Shown: in pieces, positions 55,231 through 64,000 of the stretch
Layout of the letters: each line of letters opens with the position of its first letter
How positions within the stretch are numbered: position 1 is the stretch's first letter
DNA from: Nemertoderma westbladi
Lineage: Eukaryota > Xenacoelomorpha > Nemertodermatida > Nemertodermatidae
Length of the DNA: 64,000 bases
Direction: 5' to 3'
Assembly (NCBI GenBank): GCA_032718475.1
Contig: JAUCBJ010002695.1
Location: forward strand, 1-64,000
Program-made: the position numbers and the translations under genes
Notes under the pieces: generated by a model
The model's input: only the letters and a program-made list of their open reading frames with translations
What the model was told of the DNA's origin: nothing
The model's database searches: none

Positions 55231-58176
55231 GGGGAGAAACGCGCCAGATTTATCAGCGCAAACAGTCGAACGCAACCAAATCCGACTCACGGCGAAATGA
55301 ACAACCCAAATCTGGTAATCGCTACCACAAGCGAAATAATCAATCTGCCCCTAAGGCGCTACTTAACTGCTGCTTGATAAATGCGCGTTCAGTTTGTAAC
55401 AAACTGAGCGATCTAGAATCGCTGCTATGTCCACCAAATTATGATAGTGGATTATGATAGAGGAGTGACAGAATCATGGCTACGTGATTCTGTGACGGAC
55501 CAAATGATAAACGGTGAAAATAAATATGATGTTTTTAGAAATGACAGAATTGGTAAAATTGGTGGCGGGGCAGCGCTGCTAATTCGAAACAGCATTAAAT
55601 GTCGCCAAGTGGAAAGTTTCGATACTGAATGTCTGGCTACAGAGGCCGATGTAGTGGCTGTTGATCTTTTAGGTAAAAACCCGTCTCGTATAATCAGTGT
55701 CTATCGTCCCCGACCTAATTTACCTTCTGATTCTATATTGTGCAATATGTTAGCGAAATTATGCGACATTGAAACGCCGTGTACTATTATTGGCGATTTT
55801 AATTTACCTTTAGTTAAATGGGAAGAATCTAAATTTCCCGACACAGATATATATAAAGTGTTTTCAACGATTGTTTTGGAAGCTGGTTTATCTCAGCTCC
55901 AGTTCAACCCTACACGTGGCAATAACGTTTTAGATTTAGTGTTTACAACAGATCAATTCTATATTTCTAACATTGCAGTTACGGTACCATTCGCAACTAG
56001 CGACCATAGTACAGTTACTTTTAATCTTTTAGGACCTAATCCAGTTTCCACCGAGAACCGGGAATGCCACGGATTTTACGATTTTAAACATGCTGATTAC
56101 GCAGATTTTACTAACTACATCGACAGTTGCGATTGGTCTAATTTATATCTAACGTGTAATACAGTAGATGATTTTTGGAATGCTTTTTCTTGTAAACTAA
56201 AAACGGGTATTGATCAGTTTGTGCCTTTTAAACAATTTAAATCAATCATCAAACCCCACCCCGAACATATTCGTGTTCTACAGCACAAAAAGAAACAGCT
56301 GTGGCGTCGCCGGCACACAACCGGGGGCAAAATAGCATATGATCAATGTGCTAAAGAAGTTTCTAAGGAAATCTTCCGTGTGGCTTGCATAAAGGAGAAT
56401 AAAATTTTATCTTCCGAAAATAAGAGTACCCTTTTCAATTACGTTAATTCCAAGCGTAAAGGAAAGTCGGGAATTGCCCCTCTGAAACATAAGGGGGATA
56501 TAGTGGTCGATGATTTGATAAAAGCCCATATTTTCGCTGAAGTATTAAGCGAAAATTTTAATTTAGATAATGATAATATACCTAGTTTTAAACGTAGGAT
56601 TGATTCTAGAACCAATTTATCAAAAGTTGATTTCTGTCCCGTTACAGTATATGCTATGCTTAGTAAACTTAAAAAAAAGACCAGCCGTACACCTGACGGA
56701 TTACCGAACATTCTCTTCGCAAATTTGTCTCGCTGCATTGCGGCACCATTATCGGCACTTTTCAAAATTTCTTTTGAATATCACGCTTTACTGACGATAT
56801 GGCTTACAGCCAATGTCATTCCGCTATACAAAAAGGGAAATCCGTCAGACCCGTACAATTACAGGCCAGTCTCATTAACATGTGTAGCGTGCAAATTAAT
56901 GGAATCGTGTATAAAGATTGAAATAGTAAATTATTTGTTTAAACATGGTTTAATATGTAAGGCACAACATGGCTTTTTAAAAAAACGCTCTACTTGTTCT
57001 CAACTTATTGAATGTGTAAAAGATTGGTGTAATTTTCTAGACCGTAAGAAATCCTTTGATGTAATATACATAGACTATGCCAAGGCTTTTGATTCTATTA
57101 TACATTCAAAGCTATTGATTAAATTGTCAAGTTATGGGATTTTGGGCGACCTATTATCTTGGCTATCGGCATTTCTCAGTAACAGAACCCAAAGAATAGT
57201 TGTTGGAGATAAATATTCCGACTACTGTCGGGTCGTATCCGGAACAATACAGGGCAGTGTCCTCGGACCGGTTTTGTTCCTGATATACATAAACGACTTA
57301 CCACCGCTTTTGGACAGGGATAACGTGTCCTGCCGTTTATTTGCCGATGATGTCAAGCTATGGTCCGTCCAATGAAAGTCATAGTCTGAACGCTAGCCTC
57401 TCTAGGTTAGAGACCTGGGCCAACCTCTGGCAGCTAAATATAGCCCCGGATAAATGTATGGTTCTACATATAGGTGCAAATAATAATAATTACAATTATG
57501 TGCTAGGCAATAAAGTGATAAAGAAGGTGACGAAATGTAAAGATTTAGGTATTATTATATCTGCGGATTTGAAGTTTGATAAATACTGTAAACAACAGTG
57601 TACAAAGGCTTTTAACATAACTAATATGATATTTCGTTGCTTTAAGACTAGCAATAAAGGTGCAATATTAACAGCCTATAAATCATACGTTAGACCGATT
57701 CTAGAATACTGTACACCAGTATGGTCGCCTTTTTCATTAGGCAGTATTGATCTTGTGGAGAGTGTCCAGCGATATTTTACACGTAGATTGTATAGCCGTT
57801 GCAATATTAGTGGTACAAACCGTACATACATAGAATACAACACCTTAATTTACAACCGCTGGAAGTCCGACGATATATTTTTGATCTAAAGTTACTTTTC
57901 AGCATAGAGAGAAATTTAGTTGATTTAGATTTTGGTGCGCTATTTAGCTATACTAACCGTCCGGGTCTGCGTGGCCACTCTCACAAGTTAAATGTACCTA
58001 GATGTAGATTAATTATATCTAAAAACTCATTTACCAGCCGTGTTGTGCCAGTCTGGAATGATTTGCCAGAAGATATAGTAGATTCCAGAACACTTGTCAG
58101 TTTTGCGACCAAGCTCAAGAACCACGATTTCCTACCAATTTGCAAATTTAATCGACCACTTATCGGTCGCTCGTAA
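55203..58176 (+). pseudogene. LINE ORF2: endonuclease and reverse transcriptase
   Basis: The frame begins overlapping the end of ORF1 and reaches CLINARSVCNKLSDL, the start of the AP-like endonuclease. It shifts near 55440 and continues with GVTESWL, CTIIGDFNLP and TSDHSTV (endonuclease motifs), then reverse transcriptase with NYRPVSLTCVACKLME, VIYIDYAKAFDSI, GTIQGSVLGPVLF and LFADDVKLW. Further shifts occur near 57345-57370 and near 57888; the C-terminus (PGLRGHSHKL, VVPVWNDLPEDIV) ends at TAA 58174-58176. The endonuclease nicks target DNA and the RT copies element RNA onto the nick. Three frameshifts make it inactive. Confidence 0.9.
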
Positions 58177-58467
58177 TAAATGTTTCTGGGTTCTACGGTA
58201 TGTACAGTTAATTTTATTCGTATTTCTTTTTAAATATTTTTTTTATTTAAGCTGATGTAAATTTTAATGTTTAGTGATTTTAAATTTTGTTTTTTTTTTA
58301 TTAACCCCCGTAAGCGCTGATACGCCTGGCTGGTTTTTCTCCCTCCACTAATTATGTTTTATCTTACTTCACGTGCAACAAATAGTTATAATATGATGTA
58401 ATAAAGGAGTGTTGACTAATAACTAACAGTGAGTTGTTAGTCTTTCTGAAAAAAAAAAAAAAAAAAA

Positions 58468-58566
58468 TCTCCGAGCCAGCTAGCAGCTCTACACCCCAAC
58501 AGAGACTATGTTGACCAATAATGGGCAGGATTAAATTTGTACTCAATAATTATGCTGCTTTAATTA
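58468..58566. repeat. duplicated segment, copy B (right end)
   Basis: TCTCCGAGCCAGCTAGCAGC to about GCTGCTTTAATTA, matching copy A at about 51539-51640. Confidence 0.85.
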
Positions 58567-58688
58567 GGGGTAGGCTATAAGGCAGAGAAACAAGTGACTG
58601 TCTTCAAATTGAGAAGAGTCGTGGCTCATTTGAACCAGTTCATTGAGCTGGTCATTATGACATATTTCATGCTGAATTGAGGAATTGC
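58567..58688. other. unique non-coding spacer
   Basis: Short stretch between the duplicated segment and the LINE copy; no feature. Confidence 0.4.
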
Positions 58689-58700
58689 TAGCATCTTGAA

Positions 58701-59151
58701 TATATGCTGGGCTCTAACTGCTGAAGACACCAAATCTCTGGATGGCACATTCACAAGAATGCTACGCCGGGTTCATTGTGTCAAGTACAATGCACACATC
58801 TCCAACCAGACACTATATAACATTGGAGGTGTCTCATTGGTTCCCCCAAGCTTGACACTAGAACAAAATCGCCTCCGCTTTGCAGGACATTGCTTTCGCC
58901 GTGAGGACCAGCCAGTGCATAATCTTGTACTTTGGCAGCCTCATGGAGTGAATAAGCATGGTGGACAGCCCATGACTTTCTTGAGACGCATCTTAAAGGA
59001 CACTGGCCTTAAAGATGCAGATGATCTAGCAAATGTCATGGGTGATAGGGAGTTGTGGCGGTGCAATTTTGTTGACAAGCCGGCACAGCATTCTTAAAAA
59101 TGCAGCTGCAATGCAGCATGCCGATCCTAGTTGTAGTAGTAGTAGTACTAG
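58701..59151 (+). mobile_element. 5'-truncated RTE-like LINE with 12-bp target duplication
   Basis: Perfect duplication TAGCATCTTGAA (58689-58700 and 59152-59163). The frame to 59097 encodes the intact C-terminal end (CWALTAEDTKSLDGTFTRML to DKPAQHS), then the family 3' end and a TAG microsatellite. Fourth and cleanest copy of the family in this window. Confidence 0.92.
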
Positions 59152-59163
59152 TAGCATCTTGAA

Positions 59164-59539
59164 GTTTTCGTTCCACCGATGTTTTTTTCTAAAAATTCTT
59201 ATCTACTGCTATCCAATTGAAATTTCTTTGTACTGTATTTAAAATATATAGATAAATAATGAAGATTATTGTTTGCACCCTATATATCATATCATGGTGC
59301 TGCTCTAATTTATATTAATTCAAATTAATAAAATGACAAAAACAATGCACTGATCACAGGCCAGTTGCTAAGTTCAAATATATTGGAGCGGCCCTTAATA
59401 TTCCAGTTACCGACAACATTACAAGGGAGAATTATTGTACATGTTGAACAGTTTGTATATCCACTTTATTTGGGTGTTTCCATCTGAAAGAGTCTGAAGG
59501 TTCTGCAGAACATCTGCATAAGTGTTCCATGTCAATCTT
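59164..59539. other. AT-rich non-coding
   Basis: 3' side of the minus-strand orphan gene; no separate feature recognised. Confidence 0.4.
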
Positions 59540-60136
59540 TCAAATTTTCATCTCATTATTTAAACCCAGACAAATTGCAACAAACCAATTGCGTCCAATT
59601 GGCTCATCCCAAATAACAATCTTTATGTTATTTATCTGTACTTCTCCCTGTGGATCAGCATCAGGCACAGGTTGAGGAACTGCTGCATCCGAATGTAAGT
59701 CTGTATCAAGCTGGTTGATGACACTGAACAAGGCTATCAAATCTTCTTCATAGAGAATTGGGTATTATTCATCTTTGGGTTCTACTGGGTCATTTGCGAT
59801 GATTATTGCTAAGTGCGCTTTCATTTCAGTGATGGATATCTGGTTCAACTTGTAGAATCTTGGCCTTCGTTGATAATCATTAGGGGAGGAATGTCTTCGG
59901 TATGAGATCTCAGTCCTCAATACAGTTTTTAATTGTTCATCATTGTTCTTATATTTCAATATACAATTCTCGAGTTCCTCAATATAGGTAAAAGGACCAC
60001 CCCAAGATTTACATCGACGTAACTGGTTGGTAGCATATTCAATAGCAGTTCTCTCTTTATTTTTTGCTTCCAGAAGTTTTTCTTTACGAACATAATCTTG
60101 ATCCTTTATCCAAGCCTTTTCACGATCATCGAGAAC

Positions 60137-60308
60137 CTGTAATTGAACAAAAAATAGAAGAATATTGGAAATGTTTTTAAGGTATAATGTACTTCATGGA
60201 CATAAGATACCGGTGCTGTAGACAAGTTGGATCACACATGCATATATATATATATATGTATTTCCAATGGCTAATGCAAGAAGTAATCTTAATAATAATA
60301 ACACTCAC
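60137..60308 (-). other. GT-AG intron in the orphan gene
   Basis: On the minus strand the donor is ACAAGG|GTGAGT and the acceptor is TTACAG|GTTCTC. Splicing joins KHIT-R to VLDDREK in frame. Both sites match animal consensus well, and the intron is 172 bp. Confidence 0.75.
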
Positions 60309-60714
60309 CCTTGTAATATGTTTAGTGGCTCTTTCAACTCCGGTTATTGAAGATGCCTTGAATAAAGTCATTTCATATTTTATTCCCTTTGCAGTGAAGT
60401 GTCGTGAGGAGCAACTAGCAGATCTTTTGCAGAGTCAATCAAACTGAGAAAGGTCCCGCTCTGCCTCTAAGTTGTTTACTGAAAGTCCATCTAACTCTGA
60501 TGGAGATAAATCACTAAGCACTGTTGCTCTCGGCTGTCGATATGGTTCTGAGAAACCATATTCTCTACCACGTTGAGTTTGCAGATCTTTTGCTGCTTGT
60601 TGGCAAAACAGGTTTATAAAGAGTAGAACCAGATCATTAGGCTTCTTGATGATGAATGAATAGTCAACCATATAGTTTATGAGAGTGTCCATAAACGAGT
60701 GTACATTAACAAAC

Positions 60715-62215
60715 GACTAATCAAATCTACTGGAAGCATATTACCACAACTCAACCGCCCACATGAGAACAGGCATAAGGGTGTACACTGAACCTATCAA
60801 ACTCGGCAAAGGAATACGGCAAGGAGGCATACTATCTGCCTGGCTCTTAAATTTCTACTTACAAGACCTCTTCGAGACCCTAGGAGAATCTGGGCTAGGA
60901 CTACATCTCGGCACAGAATCTTACCCGGCCCTTGGTTACGCCGACGACCTATTGTTGCTAGCAAACCTTAAGGATGATCTCCAACAACAAATCGACATAT
61001 GCACCACGTTCTTTGCCAGAAATGGCCTCATTATAAACACTAAAAAATCGCATTACGTAAGATGTACCGGTACACAACCAAAAACAACACCAATTGAAGG
61101 TACGCAACCAAAAACAACACCAATTGAAGGCTACACCATACAAGTAGGATCAGTTTTCCTACGCGAGGAGGCCAGCTGTAAATACCTAGGTTTACCACTT
61201 CCAGGTGCACCGCAAACGATCAGAGACCACATAACCAAGCGCTGCTGGTGGATCGTATCAAGGACGCGATCACGGGGCCTAACAGCCCACGACGTACCTC
61301 TACAAATCACCAAAAATATCTGGAACACAATCTGCCTCCCGTCTATCGCATATGGTATTGCAAATATGGATGATGCCTCTGTGACCCAACTATCAATAGT
61401 AATGCGAAAGGCGATGAGATCGATCATTGGCGTGGGGAACTACGTCTCAAACAACACCCTACATAATCTGTTGCGATGCGACGACCTGGAATCAATCATC
61501 GCACACAGCAGATGTAGACTCCTGTACAGCGCCGTAAACTCAGGAAACATAAAAATTGCACATCTCTACACAACACTGCTTAGCCAACACCTATGCTATA
61601 CCTGCACAGAACCAACTTTTGTCGAATACTCCATTGCGAGTTGGAGGAGTAACCTACCCACCCTACGCAGCATCGTAACAGCCTCCTACAACATAAAACT
61701 GGTGATCAAGGGCTCACGAAAACACTGCAAGCCCATCCTGAGCACCAAGGACTGCTTCAACACGTGGTATCTCGAAAGTAACCTAAATATTCCAAACGCA
61801 AACTACTCCATAAAGAACCAATGCATACGAGACTACTACAAGCTGCCGACACTCGACGCAAACAACCAAACAGGTTTCACACGGACTCACGTTCAACTCC
61901 ACCACATAACAAGCACACAAATCACACGCATTTCCGATCATGACAAATACTATTTGATTTCCTAATTCCCACCTCCCTATAGTCTATAATTATATTCATT
62001 TGTTTTGGTGCATACAAACAACACTTGTGCCTTCAACAACCCTGTGTGTAATAGTTACACCCGTACACCTTATAGACACTACCATCAGACATCGTATACC
62101 CACTAATTATACAGGTAACATGTGACTACAATGTAATGTAACCAATAGCATTGTTAATTTTGATTTTGTCGATTGTGTTCTGTTCCGTTTTTACTTGACC
62201 GACCATTTTATACAA
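60715..62215 (+). mobile_element. 5'-truncated LINE inside the orphan gene
   Basis: Carries a partial reverse-transcriptase frame and a 3' untranslated part ending about 62215, where minus-strand orphan coding begins again. It splits that gene between SFVNVHSFMDTL and NYITYRLEA. No poly(A) or clear target duplication was seen, so the ends are approximate. Confidence 0.65.
60763..61965 (+). CDS. partial LINE reverse transcriptase, open
   Basis: About 400 codons without interruption, starting in motif B (GKGIRQGGILSAWLLNFYLQ) and including the catalytic YADDLLLLA, a NTKKSHYVR segment and a C-terminal part ending HDKYYLIS. The N-terminal endonuclease and motif A are missing. An in-frame 30-bp duplication gives TQPKTTPIEG twice (near 61070-61130). 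It cannot act alone but is the least damaged RT frame here. Confidence 0.8.
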   Translation: MRTGIRVYTEPIKLGKGIRQGGILSAWLLNFYLQDLFETLGESGLGLHLGTESYPALGYADDLLLLANLKDDLQQQIDICTTFFARNGLIINTKKSHYVRCTGTQPKTTPIEGTQPKTTPIEGYTIQVGSVFLREEASCKYLGLPLPGAPQTIRDHITKRCWWIVSRTRSRGLTAHDVPLQITKNIWNTICLPSIAYGIANMDDASVTQLSIVMRKAMRSIIGVGNYVSNNTLHNLLRCDDLESIIAHSRCRLLYSAVNSGNIKIAHLYTTLLSQHLCYTCTEPTFVEYSIASWRSNLPTLRSIVTASYNIKLVIKGSRKHCKPILSTKDCFNTWYLESNLNIPNANYSIKNQCIRDYYKLPTLDANNQTGFTRTHVQLHHITSTQITRISDHDKYYLIS

Positions 62216-64000
62216 TAATAGCCGCCGGGGCCTCAAGCCGGTAGGTAATATAATTAAAAAAATAGTTGCAAGCTTTTAAATCTTTATACAGTTTGGGCAG
62301 GAACTGCACCAAGTCGTTCTGTGTTGACTTTTCAACCATATTCAAAAAGGGCATTGTCACCTTCATTGTGAACAATGCCAAGCTTAGCAATTCTGCTTCA
62401 ATCAATGGGTGCTCTACATAAAGCTTACAAGTCTGAACCAGGAAATTCTTTCGTGTAGTATTATTCAACAACTCACGGATATCATCAAGATGGTAAATAA
62501 TTGCAGCTGCTGTATATCCTAGCTTTGCAAATCTTCTTTCAGTATAGATACTGAACTTCTTTGAACGATTACTTTGGATAACCTGAAGATCAAATTCCTC
62601 CCACAAAGATGATTGTTGACCATCATTTGTCACAAGTTTCTGGATGGCTACTATGACAGCTAATGCAACACTTTTTTTTTCTGGGATGAAGGATTTTAGT
62701 ACTGGAAGCCGAGATAACAAAGCCTGCTTCAGATTCGCCTTGTTTTCGAGCTCTAAAATAACTTTTAAGTTTCCTCGATCAAAAACCTCACATGTATGTG
62801 AAACACACAGCAATTGTAATGGTATATGATGTGTAAGCAATGTTTGTGCAACCATCTCTGCAACATTCAATTTTTTGGAGACACTGTCTGTCATTAGGGC
62901 ATTCATTTTTTTCCATAGAGCTACTGCAGTTGACTCTCCTGCAATTGCCAAGCGATTAAGAACTTCAACAAGCAGTGTTGTAATTGATTCTCTTGTTTCC
63001 CGACCCAGAGTATGCGGACGAACTCTAAATGATTTCCCATTAGATAGTTTCATTATGACTGCGGGCCAGTCTCCTTCAATTCGTCTCCTTTTTGTTGTAT
63101 CAAAGTGTAGTGTGATTTTGTCACCCTCTGAAGCATCAAGAATTCCAAGAGCTGCATTTCTCTCCTCCTGAATTGCCAACAAGTGTTTTTGGTTATCAAT
63201 TACTCTTATACTGGGTAGCACATTGGCATACCGCAAATAATCAGATGCTTTGCGTGGAAGCGACTTTTCGGGCTCAAGTCCAGGCTCATGATCACCTTCA
63301 TTTGATCCATCATCTGCAGTCAGCTGGTATCTATGGCCAAATATAATTTCTGTTGTAGCTTGAAAAGCACGGCAACTTTGTTCAATAGTAATGGCTGCCC
63401 TAGCACATGCAGCAGCCAAACCTGTCTTTACACTGGGAAGGAAGTTTCGAAACCCCGATCTCAACTGGAACATGGATGGGTTTAGTACATAATCAGTTTG
63501 TGTATAGGCATTTATGGTAGGTTTACTATCACGTACTAAACCAGAACGATTGAGTGATTGGTCAAGTCTGACATTGCTCAATATGGGACTACTCAAAACT
63601 AAATCCTCTTCATCGAATTCTTCAGCTTCCATTTCAGCTGCTGCCTGCTTAGCAATAGCTTCTGCTGCACGTTTCTCTTCATATTCTTTGTCTAACTTGT
63701 CACACAATGCCATTCGACGGGGCCCCATCTGATCAAAATAAAATTCTCGTTCTGGTCCATTTTTCAGGATCTACATTTTTACCTAGCAGATCTAAGAGCT
63801 TTTTGTGGTCCCCTTTCCAAATTGTAAGATTTTGCCTCCTTGAACCAGTTTTCTTGCACTGAACCTGAGTTCGATATGTTTTCAAAAATCCATCCAACTT
63901 GTATCTGATGTTCCGGATAGTCATGACTGTCCCTTCACCAAAGGCCTTTTGCCACTGGAAATTCAGAGCCTTTGCACAGTTCATAATCATGCTGCTTTTG

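Larger units (their letters stand above)
53702..58467 (+). mobile_element. near-full-length LINE of the jockey/CR1 superfamily
   Basis: A 4.77-kb insert defined by comparison with copy A, which reads CCAACATCTCCC without it. It has ORF1 with a PHD-type zinc finger, ORF2 with an AP-like endonuclease and reverse transcriptase, and an 18- to 19-base poly(A) end. Both ORFs carry stops or frameshifts. No clear target duplication was found. Finer clade (CR1, L2, Daphne, jockey) is not resolved. Confidence 0.92.
59540..64000 (-). pseudogene. orphan repeated-family gene with one intron, broken (runs off the window)
   Basis: Read leftwards from the window edge. N-terminal part: MTIRNIRYKLDGFLKTYRTQ, then after a frameshift near 63765 FYFDQMGPRRMALCDKLDKE. 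Middle 506-codon frame (63728-62208): ITLHFDTTKRRRIEGDWPAV, LMTDSVSKKLNVAEMVAQ, LLCVSHTCEVFDRGN and RRFAKLGYTAAAI. C-terminal part (60692-59540): QRGREYGFSEPYRQPRATVL, a TGA after LSQFD, HFTAKGIKYEMTLFKAS, intron, VLDDREKAWIKDQDYVRKEK, VIWDEPIGRNWFVAICLG. I recognise a many-copy invertebrate protein family of unknown role. The HFDTTKRRR and MTDSVSKKL spacing suggests an RNase H-like transposase core, which is inference. A LINE splits it at about 60.7-62.2 kb. Confidence 0.65.

Overview
This is repeat-dense, AT-rich DNA from a multicellular animal, most likely an invertebrate. The evidence is spliced GT-AG coding sequence, an animal SLC18B1-type transporter, a Merlin DNA transposon, Ty3/gypsy and BEL/Pao LTR retrotransposons, several non-LTR (LINE) families, MITEs and tandem satellites. 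I cannot name the phylum. Only two host-type genes look intact: a single-exon polyamine/monoamine-type vesicular transporter (1218-2543, +) and a secreted cysteine-rich protein made of three repeats (23441-25862, +, one intron). Almost everything else is mobile-element DNA at various stages of decay.

Layout. 0-7.8 kb: transporter gene, arrays of a TTAGTGCCCGCG minisatellite, and a 5'-truncated RTE-like LINE with a 12-bp target duplication. 7.9-12.5 kb (minus): a long decayed gene with a DEDD-exonuclease-like domain and zinc knuckles, split by a solo BEL-type LTR. 12.6-14.2 kb (minus): a decayed member of a dispersed orphan gene family, split by a poly(A)-tailed LINE end. 14.6-18.6 kb: a 60-bp/240-bp higher-order repeat, a tRNA-like SINE head, a GC-rich TBC1D23-like exon fragment, a MITE and a 24-bp satellite. 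18.7-25.9 kb: a field of TTCTAGAA palindromes and CTAGCTAG motifs holding a 1.2-kb perfect-TIR element, a complete Merlin transposon and the cysteine-rich gene, whose single intron itself ends in inverted repeats.

27.9-58.6 kb: two direct copies of one roughly 1.7-kb non-coding segment. Copy A was entered by a 5.16-kb gypsy element (29042-34201) and a 16.9-kb BEL element (34383-51329). Copy B (52216-53701 and 58468-58566) lacks both, so it preserves their empty sites, and was entered instead by a 4.77-kb LINE. The BEL element carries, between pol and its 3' LTR, an accessory gene with a DEDD-exonuclease-like domain and zinc knuckles. It is homologous to the decayed minus-strand gene at 7.9-12.5 kb. 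59.5-64 kb (minus): a decayed orphan repeated gene with one canonical intron, split by another LINE.

The strongest leads are (1) the BEL-associated exonuclease/zinc-knuckle accessory gene seen twice, (2) the intron with terminal inverted repeats, which looks like an intron gained by transposon insertion, and (3) the TTCTAGAA palindrome field around it.
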